From: Sphingobacterium olei
GTDB taxonomy: Bacteria > Bacteroidota > Bacteroidia > Sphingobacteriales > Sphingobacteriaceae
Assembly (NCBI RefSeq): GCF_005048855.1
Contig: NZ_SUME01000003.1
Location: forward strand, 496,001-560,000
Reading direction: 5' to 3'
DNA length: 64,000 nucleotides
Under the pieces are notes generated by a model, which worked only from the letters and a program-made list of their open reading frames with translations, did no database searches and was not told the origin of the DNA. Shown piece by piece: positions 1 to 8,076 of the stretch. Made by a program: the position numbers and the translations under genes. How positions within the stretch are numbered: the first letter of the stretch is position 1; each line of letters begins with the position of its first letter.

Positions 1-1
1 A

Positions 2-1450
2 TTATTTACTTTATTGGCCCGAGAGCAGATTAATGTTGTCCTAATTACCCAATCATCATCTGAACACAGTATCACGTTTGCTGTACATCCTGATGATGCG
101 CAGAAGGCCGTAGCATTAATAAAGAATGAATTCGAATTGGAATTAGAAGCGAATAAGTTGGATCTACCTGAAATTGAAGAAAACCTTTCTGTTCTTGCTG
201 TCGTGGGAGAAAACATGAAACGTACACCTGGCATGTCGGGGAGATTGTTTTATGCTTTGGGGCGTAATGGAATCAATGTTCGTGCGATAGCGCAGGGTTC
301 TTCTGAATTTAATATCTCGGTTATTATCAAGAAGGACAATCTGGCCAAAGCGTTGAACGCTGTACATGATGCTTTCTTCGCAGAACTGAATAAAACGTTA
401 TATGTATTTAATCTTGGAACAGGTAATATCGGCGCTACATTATTCAAACAGTTGCATGAGCAGCACGATTTCCTTTTACAGAATAATGATATTGAAATTA
501 AAGTAGCAGGCGTATCTAATTCCCGGAAAATGTTATTTGATGCTGGGGGAATTGATTTAGCGACTTGGAAGGATATATTGGAATCAGATGGTGAGATCGC
601 AGATCTGTCTACATTTATTGAACGTATGAAGGAAATGGACTTACCAAACTGTGTTTTCATCGACAATACAGCAAGCAAATTACCGTCGACATATTATGAG
701 GAGATTTTCAAAGCCAATATATCCATTGTAACTTGTAATAAGATTGCTAATTCCGGCGACTATGCGCAATATAAATTGCTGCATGATACAGCCCGAAGAC
801 ACGGAGTAGATTTTTTTTATGAAACTAATGTTGGAGCAGGATTGCCAATTGTACGTGTATTAAAAGACTTGATGTTAAGTGGCGATAGACTGTTAAAAAT
901 TGAGGCCATTCTGTCTGGCACGATATCGTATATTTTTAATAATTTCACCGGTGATGCTTCGTTTTATGAGGTAGTCAAAAAGGCACAGGAACTGGGCTAT
1001 ACCGAACCTGACCCGAGAGACGATTTGGGTGGAGTTGATTTTATGCGCAAGATGTTGATTCTCGCAAGGGATGCTGGACATGTCATTGAGCCAAGTGATG
1101 TTGATCTAGGGAATATTTTGCCGGAGGCTTGTCTTAAAGCTACTTCGGTAGATGATTTCTACGCTGAACTCTTAAAGGCAGAGCAGTATTTTAATGATTT
1201 GAAAAATCAGGCACTTCAAGAAAATAAGGTTATTCGCTATATTGGAAAACTCGAAAACGGGAAGGTGAGCATTTCGATGCAGATGGTAGATGATAAGCAT
1301 CCATTCTATGCTTTGTCGGGATCTGATAATATCATCTCATTTACGACCGAACGTTATAAAGAAAGACCATTGGTAGTAAAAGGTCCAGGTGCAGGTGCAG
1401 AAGTTACAGCAGGTGGAGTGTTTGCTGACTTAGTAAATGTGGGTGCTTAA
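2..1450 (+). CDS. thrA: Bifunctional aspartokinase / homoserine dehydrogenase, C-terminal part
   Basis: The 5' end lies outside the window; the reading frame is open from base 2, so the first TTG/ATG-like codon inside is not a start. The visible part begins in the ACT regulatory domains (motif GENMKRTPGMSGRLFYALG near visible residue 70) and continues into a homoserine dehydrogenase domain with a Rossmann motif (NLGTGNIGATLF, about residue 135) and the homoserine dehydrogenase stretch GTISYIFNNF. The N-terminal aspartate kinase domain is missing here. The enzyme makes aspartyl phosphate and reduces aspartate semialdehyde to homoserine, the first and third steps towards threonine and methionine. 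It leads a thrA-thrB-thrC operon-like group. Confidence 0.95.
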   Translation, partial: LFTLLAREQINVVLITQSSSEHSITFAVHPDDAQKAVALIKNEFELELEANKLDLPEIEENLSVLAVVGENMKRTPGMSGRLFYALGRNGINVRAIAQGSSEFNISVIIKKDNLAKALNAVHDAFFAELNKTLYVFNLGTGNIGATLFKQLHEQHDFLLQNNDIEIKVAGVSNSRKMLFDAGGIDLATWKDILESDGEIADLSTFIERMKEMDLPNCVFIDNTASKLPSTYYEEIFKANISIVTCNKIANSGDYAQYKLLHDTARRHGVDFFYETNVGAGLPIVRVLKDLMLSGDRLLKIEAILSGTISYIFNNFTGDASFYEVVKKAQELGYTEPDPRDDLGGVDFMRKMLILARDAGHVIEPSDVDLGNILPEACLKATSVDDFYAELLKAEQYFNDLKNQALQENKVIRYIGKLENGKVSISMQMVDDKHPFYALSGSDNIISFTTERYKERPLVVKGPGAGAEVTAGGVFADLVNVGA

Positions 1451-1563
1451 ATTAGTATAGAGTAGTTAGTATTAAGAAGTATTGAGATATGTGGGCAAAA
1501 AAAAATATTTTGCCTGAGAAAAATAAGTAATTATGGAATATATGAGTCTATATAATTGTAAAA

Positions 1564-2550
1564 ATGATGGACGAAAATAAAGTAGCAAAAAAAATAGATT
1601 TTGCTAAAATCCTTGACAACGTTCGAGTTTTTGCTCCCGCGACTGTAGCGAACATGATATGCGGGTTTGATATACTGGGATTTGCAGTAGATAAACCTGG
1701 AGACGAGGTTAAAATGTATCGTGTAGACGAGCCAGGGGTGCGCATTCGCTCTATAGAAGGAGATGATGGACGATTGCCGCTTGATGCAGACAAGAATACA
1801 GTAAGTGCCTGTGTTAAGCTATTACTGGTGGATTTGGGTATTGATAAAGAAATCGGTGTCGAGATCGATTTGATAAAACATATGCCAATAGGGAGCGGAT
1901 TAGGATCTAGTTCGGCGAGTACGGTGGCCGGATTATTCGCTATTAATGCGCTATTGGGCAATCCACTAACTAAAGAGGAGTTGATGCCGTATTGTGTGGA
2001 AGGCGAGCGCCTAGCATGTGGACATGGACATGCAGATAATGTCGCTCCCGCGTTAATGGGTGGGATTACATTGATTCGCGGATACGATCCGCTTGATGTT
2101 ATTAAGCTTCCTGTCCCAGCAGATTTATATGCAGGAATTGTATTTCCGCAGGTAGATGTGCCGACCCGGGACGCACGTCAGCTCATAAAGGAAAAAGTGC
2201 TTCTGAAAGATGCTGTGATTCAATGGGGCAATATAGCCGGACTTATTTCGGGTTTGTACCAGTCTGATTATGCATTGATAAGCCGGAGTATGCACGATGT
2301 GCTTATTGAGCCAACCCGTGCCATTCTAATCCCTGAATTCTATGAAATGAAGCGTATTGCCCTGAAAGAAGGAGCGTTAAGTTTTGGTATTTCAGGTTCA
2401 GGACCTTCTGTAGTAGCTATTACTAAAGGGCAGGATGCAGCCGAACGAATAACTGAAAAAATCCAGCAACATTTGACAAAAAACGAAATCGATAGCTTTA
2501 AATATGTTTCTTCTGTTAACGTAGAAGGGCCGAAGGTGTTGCTTAGGTAA
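1564..2550 (+). CDS. thrB: Homoserine kinase
   Basis: This is a GHMP-family kinase of 328 residues that phosphorylates homoserine to O-phosphohomoserine, the substrate of the threonine synthase encoded next. The GHMP ATP-binding loop is visible at residues 108-119 (PIGSGLGSSSAS), and the C-terminal GHMP motif FGISGSGPSVVAI is near residue 275. The length fits the family (about 300-330). Two ATG codons stand in tandem at 1564 and 1567; the first was used. It lies 113 bp after thrA. Confidence 0.95.
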   Translation: MMDENKVAKKIDFAKILDNVRVFAPATVANMICGFDILGFAVDKPGDEVKMYRVDEPGVRIRSIEGDDGRLPLDADKNTVSACVKLLLVDLGIDKEIGVEIDLIKHMPIGSGLGSSSASTVAGLFAINALLGNPLTKEELMPYCVEGERLACGHGHADNVAPALMGGITLIRGYDPLDVIKLPVPADLYAGIVFPQVDVPTRDARQLIKEKVLLKDAVIQWGNIAGLISGLYQSDYALISRSMHDVLIEPTRAILIPEFYEMKRIALKEGALSFGISGSGPSVVAITKGQDAAERITEKIQQHLTKNEIDSFKYVSSVNVEGPKVLLR

Positions 2551-2561
2551 ATGTCTTATAG

Positions 2562-2601
2562 CACCGTCATTGCGAATCGGAGGGACGATGATGACGCAAT
2601 C
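2562..2601. repeat. Degenerate REP-like intergenic element
   Basis: The thrB-thrC gap holds a stretch that starts CACCGTCATTGCGAA and ends ATGACGCAATC. CGTCAT (2565-2570) is inverted as ATGACG (2591-2596), and ATTGCG (2569-2574) is inverted as CGCAAT (2595-2600). Sequences of the CGTCATTGCGA...GCAATC type recur as dispersed extragenic elements in several bacterial genomes, from memory. Only one copy is evident here, so repeat status is inferred by resemblance. Confidence 0.45.
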
Positions 2602-2690
2602 TTTTTACTAAAAAGATGTATTCCTTCGGAGTGGTTGTTCTTTTCTGGAACCAGCTGCTTTTTTATTTGATATGAGTAAAATAACAAAAA

Positions 2691-3998
2691 ATGAAACTAT
2701 ACAGTACCAATAATAAAGATTTACGCGTTCCTTTTCAGGAGGCGGTTTTCAATTCATTACCTGCGGACAAAGGACTTTATATGCCCGAGGTAATACCGCA
2801 GTTAGATCCCTTGTTTATCCGGGATATACAGCAATACTCTTTGCAGGAGATTGCATTTCAGATCGCCAATGTCTTGATAGGAGATGATATTCCAGCGGAC
2901 GATTTGAAAGCTATTGTCGAAGATGCGATTAATTTTGATGCCCCTGTAAAATTCCTCAGCGAAGAAACTGCTGTTCTTGAATTATTTCACGGACCCTCTT
3001 ATGCATTTAAAGATTTTGGCGCACGTTTTATGAGTCGTGTGATGGGCTACTTTTCAGAAAAAGGTGAAAAGTTATTGGATGTCTTGGTTGCTACTTCAGG
3101 AGATACCGGAGGTGCGGTAGCGTTGGGTTTCCTAGGTGTTGAAGGCACACGTGTAACTATTTTATACCCTAAAGGGAAGGTGTCCAAGGTGCAGGAAGAA
3201 CAACTCACTACCAATGGACAAAACATACGGGCATTAGAAGTAAACGGAACATTCGATGATTGTCAGGCATTGGTGAAGCAAGCTTTCAATGACACGACAT
3301 TAAATGCAGAGTTACGTTTGACCTCAGCCAATTCCATCAATATCGCCCGGTTGATTCCACAGACATTTTATTATTTTTGGGCATATGCACAGCTGAAGGC
3401 ACAGGGTGTTAAAGATGTGGTTTTTACAGTTCCAAGTGGTAATTTTGGAAATATCGGGGCAGGTCTGTTGGCCTATAAAATGGGGCTTCCGGTGAAGCAT
3501 TTCGTGGCAGGAACCAATGTAAATGATACTGTGCCACGTTTTTTACAATCAGGTGCTTATGAGCCTAAACCTTCTGTTCAGACATTAGCGAATGCCATGG
3601 ATGTCGGGAACCCCAGTAACTGGGTACGGATACAAGATCTATTCCGTAATAATTTGGAAGAGCTCCGGGGAATAATTTCTTCATATACTTACGATGATGA
3701 GGAAACCAAAGCGGCGATGGATGAATTGTATGCGAAATACAAGTATATCGCTTGTCCACATACTGCTATCGCTTATTTAGCGTCCAACGCTTATAAAGCG
3801 GAAAACCCAGGAGAGTATGCATCTGTGTTTTTGTCAACTGCACATCCATGTAAATTTCCAGATGCTATATCTGAGGCTGTTTTTTTCGAAATTCAACTTC
3901 CGGACGGCGCAAAATCCTTATACGGTAAAGAGAAACTTGTAGAGGAACTTGGAGTAGACTACGATAGCTTTAAGAGCTTTCTGCTTGAAAATAAATAG
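2691..3998 (+). CDS. thrC: Threonine synthase
   Basis: A PLP-dependent enzyme (435 residues) that converts O-phosphohomoserine to threonine, the last step of the pathway started by thrA and thrB upstream. The PLP-binding lysine is Lys107 in the motif SYAFKDFGARFM, the phosphate/substrate loop TSGDTGGAVALGF follows near residue 135, and the PSGNFGNIGAG glycine-rich PLP-phosphate motif is near residue 250. This is the longer threonine synthase class found in Gammaproteobacteria and Bacteroidota. The gap to thrB is 140 bp and carries a REP-like element. Confidence 0.96.
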   Translation: MKLYSTNNKDLRVPFQEAVFNSLPADKGLYMPEVIPQLDPLFIRDIQQYSLQEIAFQIANVLIGDDIPADDLKAIVEDAINFDAPVKFLSEETAVLELFHGPSYAFKDFGARFMSRVMGYFSEKGEKLLDVLVATSGDTGGAVALGFLGVEGTRVTILYPKGKVSKVQEEQLTTNGQNIRALEVNGTFDDCQALVKQAFNDTTLNAELRLTSANSINIARLIPQTFYYFWAYAQLKAQGVKDVVFTVPSGNFGNIGAGLLAYKMGLPVKHFVAGTNVNDTVPRFLQSGAYEPKPSVQTLANAMDVGNPSNWVRIQDLFRNNLEELRGIISSYTYDDEETKAAMDELYAKYKYIACPHTAIAYLASNAYKAENPGEYASVFLSTAHPCKFPDAISEAVFFEIQLPDGAKSLYGKEKLVEELGVDYDSFKSFLLENK

Positions 3999-4011
3999 TA
4001 GTCGATATTTT

Positions 4012-4058
4012 TAAAAAAAAAACAATACTGGACGGAAATTTTTCCGTCCAGTATTGTT
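4012..4058 (-). terminator. Strong intrinsic terminator between convergent genes
   Basis: A perfect 18-bp inverted repeat (4021-4038 with 4041-4058) has only two bases between its arms and is preceded on the + strand by a run of ten A. Read on the minus strand, the hairpin is followed by ten T, which is the typical terminator order for the minus-strand lipoprotein gene. It may also stop thrC transcripts arriving from the other side, though the + strand U-tract is poor. Confidence 0.8.
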
Positions 4059-4120
4059 TAAGTAGCAAAAGGTAGATTTTATTATTAATACTTTCTGTCT
4101 ACCGAATCAGCCTATCAATC

Positions 4121-4510
4121 TTAATTTAAAGAAAGTGTTGTCTGGAGCGTCTTTCCAGTAGATACATTATTCTCTTTAATCACTTGTCCATTTTTTATAA
4201 TCTGTGCTTTCAGTGTAGAGGCGTCGGAAGTGCCTGTTCCGTTTGCTGAGATTATGACCCGTGCATTGTCAGCAGTTATCTCTTCGCTTGTCCAAGTAGA
4301 ACCAAAGTCGCCGGTCTTTGATACGGGTGAACTGCTGCCATCGTAATATACAATAGTGGTAATATTGACGTCAGAAGAGCCGATCAATTTATAGGTCACT
4401 GTGCTGCTTCCATTAGGTGTACTGTGATCTTTGTCACTGCAGCTTCCTAAGAATAACGTCGTACATGATAAGATACAGGCCAATAAAAATAGAGATTTTA
4501 CTGTTTTCAT
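4121..4510 (-). CDS. Small lipoprotein, MmpS-like beta-sandwich (tentative)
   Basis: This 129-residue protein has a signal peptide ending in a lipobox (LGSC, Cys24), so it should be lipidated and exported. The mature part starts with a short D/S/T/N-rich linker and then alternates short beta-strand-like segments (VTYKLIGSSDVNITTIVYYD, later ADNARVIISANGTG and LKAQIIKNGQVIKENN). That pattern resembles the MmpS-type or related immunoglobulin-like folds; this is a guess from pattern and not a confident family call. The gene is monocistronic, convergent to thrC and closed by a strong hairpin. No function can be assigned. Confidence 0.75.
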   Translation of the reverse strand: MKTVKSLFLLACILSCTTLFLGSCSDKDHSTPNGSSTVTYKLIGSSDVNITTIVYYDGSSSPVSKTGDFGSTWTSEEITADNARVIISANGTGTSDASTLKAQIIKNGQVIKENNVSTGKTLQTTLSLN

Positions 4511-4583
4511 AAATGTCTTGAATTTTTGATTTTACGGAAGGATCAAGACAAAAAGTATACCATAAATAAAGTCACATGATTTT

Positions 4584-4615
4584 TTGGGTGAACAATAGAT
4601 ATTATGCTACTTTTG
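4584..4615 (+). promoter_or_regulatory. Bacteroidota-type promoter upstream of rlmI
   Basis: A TTG (4584-4586) and an exact TAnnTTTG box, TACTTTTG (4608-4615), are 21 bp apart. This matches the -33 and -7 elements used by the primary sigma factor of Bacteroidota. The rlmI start is 84 bp downstream. Confidence 0.6.
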
Positions 4616-4699
4616 TGTCGAAGAAACCACCATGATTATTCAGATTACACAGTGGGATAAATAAACCGAGCTTGCGAGCTCACGAAGTAATTTTTACGG

Positions 4700-5884
4700 A
4701 TGAAAAAAATTATCCTAAATAAAGGAAAAGATAAGGCTGCCTGGCAGTTACACCCTTGGGTGTTCTCTGGCGCTGTTAATAAAGTGATCGACCAACCGCA
4801 AAATGGAGATGTGGTATCGGTGTATAACAACGAAGACGAATTTATCGCATTTGGGATATATAACAGCACCTCGAGAGTAGCTGTGCGTTTATTGGAATGG
4901 CATCCAAACCGTGAAATCAACGAAGAGTGGTGGCGTAACCGTGTACGCAGTGCCGTAAATAACCGTTTACATTTATTATCAGAAGAGAACGATACCGTAC
5001 GTCTGATTTTTGCAGAAGCTGATTTTCTGCCGGGATTAATCGCGGATAAATATGCAGATTATATATCTGTACAAGTCCATGCTGCTGGAGTAGAACAGGT
5101 AAAGACGATCATTATCGATGAGCTTGTTCGGTTACTGAATCCCAAAGGTATCTATGAACGAAGTGATCTCAAATCCCGGGAGCACGAAGGATTGCCCGAC
5201 AGTAACGGTCTGTTGTATGGGACAGTGCCTCCGGAGTTTGTTGCCATTATTGAAAACGGCATTCAATATCAGGTCAATATTGTTGAAGGACAAAAATCTG
5301 GATTTTATTGTGATCAACGTGATAATAGACTACTAACCGCGCAATATGTAAAAGGTAAAAAAGTTCTGGATTGCTTTTCGTATTCAGGTGGTTTTACGTT
5401 GAATGCCTTACGTGGAGGAGCCTCCCATGTTACAGCAGTAGATAGCTCAGCCTTAGCAATTGACACCCTACGACAAAATATAGCACTGAATGGATTTGAT
5501 GCCGAACAATATGCCGCTGTCCAATCAGACGTCAATAAATACCTACGCGAGTTGGGCGAACAGCAAGCCAGATTCGATCTGATTGTCCTCGATCCACCTA
5601 AATATGCACCTTCGCGATCTGCGTTAGACAAAGCTTCCAGAGCGTATAAAGATTTGAACAGGAGAGGTCTGATGCTACTCGAAAGCGGCGGATTATTGGC
5701 TACGTTTTCTTGCTCTGGCGCGATGGATATCGATACCTTTAAACAAGTGCTTGCATGGGCAGCTTTAGATGCGGGTAAGGAGATACAGTTTATTAGGCAA
5801 TTTCATCAACCCGAAGATCATCCAGTGCGCGCTTCATTTTCAGAAGGTGAATACCTTAAAGGTTTATTGGTGCGAGTTATTTAA
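4700..5884 (+). CDS. rlmI: RlmI-type class I rRNA (cytosine-C5) methyltransferase
   Basis: A 394-residue SAM-dependent methyltransferase of the RlmI/RlmK family, expected to methylate a cytosine of 23S rRNA (C1962 in E. coli). It starts with a PUA RNA-binding domain (residues about 1-75, containing HPWVFSGAV) and continues with a Rossmann methyltransferase domain: VLDCFSYSGGFTL is the SAM-binding motif I and LIVLDPPKYAPS is the catalytic motif IV. The exact target base is inferred from the family. Its stop codon overlaps that of the convergent exporter gene (TAA at 5882 against the minus-strand stop at 5881-5883). Confidence 0.9.
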   Translation: MKKIILNKGKDKAAWQLHPWVFSGAVNKVIDQPQNGDVVSVYNNEDEFIAFGIYNSTSRVAVRLLEWHPNREINEEWWRNRVRSAVNNRLHLLSEENDTVRLIFAEADFLPGLIADKYADYISVQVHAAGVEQVKTIIIDELVRLLNPKGIYERSDLKSREHEGLPDSNGLLYGTVPPEFVAIIENGIQYQVNIVEGQKSGFYCDQRDNRLLTAQYVKGKKVLDCFSYSGGFTLNALRGGASHVTAVDSSALAIDTLRQNIALNGFDAEQYAAVQSDVNKYLRELGEQQARFDLIVLDPPKYAPSRSALDKASRAYKDLNRRGLMLLESGGLLATFSCSGAMDIDTFKQVLAWAALDAGKEIQFIRQFHQPEDHPVRASFSEGEYLKGLLVRVI

Positions 5885-6777
5885 ATTTCTGGGATTTTTC
5901 GGCCCGTATTTATCCATACAACAATTCCCAAAATAGCCAATACGCCGGCCCATTGCAGTGCACTTACTGGTTCGTGCAGTACATAGAACGACATGCCCAC
6001 TGCTACCGGTAGCTCTACGGCAGATAAAATGCTGCCTAGTGAAACCCCTGTTTTGGGCATGCCATAAGCAAATAGAACGGGGGGCAACACCGTTCCAAAG
6101 AAAGCTAGAAGCAGTCCGTATTCAACTATTGATGTATCAATAGTTGAACGCAACAAGGAAACAGGCTGTAACGTTATCACAATCAAAATAAATGCACCGG
6201 TCACCATTAACGCGCTTTTCTGGATAGGAGGATAGTCGTTTCCTACTTTGCCGTTTACGATGATAAAAATAGCATATGCCGAAGCGGCCAACAAACCATA
6301 AATTACGCCGATAGCGTCTATTTCCGCAACGGTATCCTGAAATACCCCTGTTGCGAACAGGGTTGCGAAAAGAATTATAATAATCCCAATACCTTCTTTT
6401 TGACTGGTTTTTTGCTTAAATACGATCAGGTTAATGAGAGCGCTGACCCAAATGTATTGCATCAATAAGACAATAGCTATGGAAGCCGGCACAAGCGCAA
6501 CACATCTATAATATAGAATGCTGACCAAACCTGTGGAAAATCCTGCAAAAATGATTTTCCAGTAATTTGTTGTTTTTGGATAGGATCTAGTTTTACCAGG
6601 GAATAAACGAATGATTAAATAAAGTATCCACAAAAATAACATGCCAAAAAAGGCCTGTACACCCGTTACTTCCCCTAAGGAAAAACTGTTAGCATAGGCC
6701 TGTTTTACAAAAGTAGATAAGATTCCAAAGCTAGCAGCACCTAAGAAAACAGCAATAGCACCCTTAATTCGTTCCAT
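5881..6777 (-). CDS. EamA/DMT-family inner-membrane transporter
   Basis: A 298-residue protein with ten predicted hydrophobic segments in two repeated EamA halves, the drug/metabolite transporter layout (RhaT/YdcZ-like). The start was set at the ATG at 6777 (MERIKGAIAVFLGAASFG) because the 22 residues upstream of it do not look like membrane transporter sequence and run into the divergent promoter. The substrate is unknown; family members export amino acids, metabolites or drugs. It is convergent with rlmI and divergent from the NlpC/P60 gene. Confidence 0.85.
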   Translation of the reverse strand: MERIKGAIAVFLGAASFGILSTFVKQAYANSFSLGEVTGVQAFFGMLFLWILYLIIRLFPGKTRSYPKTTNYWKIIFAGFSTGLVSILYYRCVALVPASIAIVLLMQYIWVSALINLIVFKQKTSQKEGIGIIIILFATLFATGVFQDTVAEIDAIGVIYGLLAASAYAIFIIVNGKVGNDYPPIQKSALMVTGAFILIVITLQPVSLLRSTIDTSIVEYGLLLAFFGTVLPPVLFAYGMPKTGVSLGSILSAVELPVAVGMSFYVLHEPVSALQWAGVLAILGIVVWINTGRKIPEI

Positions 6778-6838
6778 GTCTGCTAAATTAAATAACAATT
6801 GTGGAAAAAAGAGGGTTTTATTCTCCGTCTTGAGCCGA

Positions 6839-6846
6839 TACATTTG
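6839..6846 (+). promoter_or_regulatory. TAnnTTTG box immediately before the NlpC/P60 gene
   Basis: TACATTTG matches the -7 box exactly and lies only 2 bp before the first ATG (6849). If it is used, the transcript would be leaderless or would begin at a later ATG (6885). No good TTG at the -33 spacing was found. Confidence 0.35.
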
Positions 6847-6848
6847 TA

Positions 6849-7433
6849 ATGATGAGTAGAAATTGGATTCAACAAATAAAGTTCATGGCAGCAGGTGCTG
6901 TATTGTGTATATTTGTAGCCTCTTGTGGGGCTCGAAAAAAAGTCTATTCCTATGGAATACCTCCGGACGGTCGAAGTACTATAGAGTCCCCCTCGAAGGA
7001 TACGAAGCGTTCGGGAAACACCATGTCGTACTATGCAGATGTATTGGGCGTGAGTCCCAAGGATATGAATAATTCCTTGTACTCATTTATCGATAATTGG
7101 ATGGGCATACCACATCGGTTAGGCGGGTTGAGCAAAGATGGTGTGGATTGTTCCGCTTTTGTGGGTATGATCTACCAGGAAGTCTATAGGAAGAATCTAC
7201 CCCGAACCTCCAGGGATATGGCAGAGATCGTAAAGCGTAAATATGACGATCAATTACGGGAGGGCGATCTGGTGTTTTTCTCTTTTGGAGGAAAAAATAT
7301 TGATCATGTGGGTGTTTACCTACATAATGGTAAGTTTGTACATGTTTCTACGCAAAAAGGTGTCATGATTTCCAATCTAAAAGATGCCTGGTATTATAAG
7401 TATTTTACCCGCTGCGGTACTCCGAATATTTAG
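6849..7433 (+). CDS. NlpC/P60 (C40) cell-wall peptidase lipoprotein
   Basis: A 194-residue lipoprotein with a signal peptide ending at VASC (lipidated Cys26) and a C-terminal NlpC/P60 domain. The catalytic cysteine is Cys101 in VDCSAFV, the catalytic histidine is His143 in DHVGVY, and a third polar residue, His155 (FVHVST), is in the usual place. Such enzymes cleave D-gamma-glutamyl-meso-diaminopimelate bonds in peptidoglycan peptides, as in Spr (MepS). The start at 6849 keeps a proper positively charged n-region; the neighbouring ATG at 6852 is equally possible. Confidence 0.9.
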   Translation: MMSRNWIQQIKFMAAGAVLCIFVASCGARKKVYSYGIPPDGRSTIESPSKDTKRSGNTMSYYADVLGVSPKDMNNSLYSFIDNWMGIPHRLGGLSKDGVDCSAFVGMIYQEVYRKNLPRTSRDMAEIVKRKYDDQLREGDLVFFSFGGKNIDHVGVYLHNGKFVHVSTQKGVMISNLKDAWYYKYFTRCGTPNI

Positions 7434-7496
7434 CGGTTAATGTTTACTTTGAGCGTTGTAATCCTGCTGATGGGCGTTTCAGATTTGAATACTTCT

Positions 7497-7531
7497 ATCT
7501 CGAATCTAACATCTCATGTCTCACATCTAAA
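7497..7531 (+). repeat. Five degenerate 7-bp tandem units
   Basis: The units are ATCTCGA, ATCTAAC, ATCTCAT, GTCTCAC and ATCTAAA, with the pattern [AG]TCTnnn kept in register for 35 bp. It sits in the gap before the next gene, just upstream of its promoter box. Confidence 0.5.
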
Positions 7532-7541
7532 TACTTTATCG

Positions 7542-7549
7542 TACTTTTG
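7542..7549 (+). promoter_or_regulatory. TAnnTTTG promoter box
   Basis: TACTTTTG lies 20 bp before the ATG at 7570, in a sequence context (TACTTTTGTGTG) nearly the same as the box upstream of rlmI. Confidence 0.5.
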
Positions 7550-7569
7550 TGTGCAATCTATAATTAGTT

Positions 7570-8070
7570 ATGTCAGATAAAACCAAAAGAATTTTTTTAG
7601 CTATTTGTATAATAGTGCCCTTTGTCGTTTACTGTGTGGTCTATTATTCATCGATGATCAAAAATGCACCTTATCGATTTTCAGATTTTGAATCGATTGA
7701 ACTGACCTACGGCACCCCGGATTCTTTGTTGAACACCTTCAATTCCAAAACAAGTGATTACCAATATTTGACAAATGATAATAAGCTTGTGAAGGATACA
7801 CTTAAGATGAGAAAGGATGATCTATTATATCTACACCGTAAAGCACAAGAACTAGGATTTTGGAATGTAGATAATGATATGACGACCAAAAGGGATGCCA
7901 TGAATCCAGGGACACACATACCGCGGTACATCTTGAAATTCACCTATAAAGACAAATCAAAAGAAGTTGTTTTAGACGCGGATTACGAAGGAAATCCGAA
8001 AATGAAAGATGCCGCTAAATCCACTATTGATCATGTAATGACCATGCTTGCAGAGGTAAAAGCGAGGTAA
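7570..8070 (+). CDS. Membrane-anchored conserved hypothetical protein
   Basis: A 166-residue protein with a short cytoplasmic N-terminus, one transmembrane segment (residues about 8-28) and a soluble domain outside the cytoplasm. The soluble part is rich in charged residues and has no catalytic motif I recognise; FTYKDKSKEVVLD and a closing amphipathic helix (DHVMTMLAEVKAR) suggest a small alpha/beta domain. It has its own promoter box and ends 6 bp before the convergent permease gene. The function is unknown. Confidence 0.75.
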   Translation: MSDKTKRIFLAICIIVPFVVYCVVYYSSMIKNAPYRFSDFESIELTYGTPDSLLNTFNSKTSDYQYLTNDNKLVKDTLKMRKDDLLYLHRKAQELGFWNVDNDMTTKRDAMNPGTHIPRYILKFTYKDKSKEVVLDADYEGNPKMKDAAKSTIDHVMTMLAEVKAR

Positions 8071-8076
8071 AAAACA

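Noticed and set aside
7497..7531. Possible CRISPR-like array
   Set aside because: Units are 7 bp, contiguous and without spacers; no cas genes are nearby.
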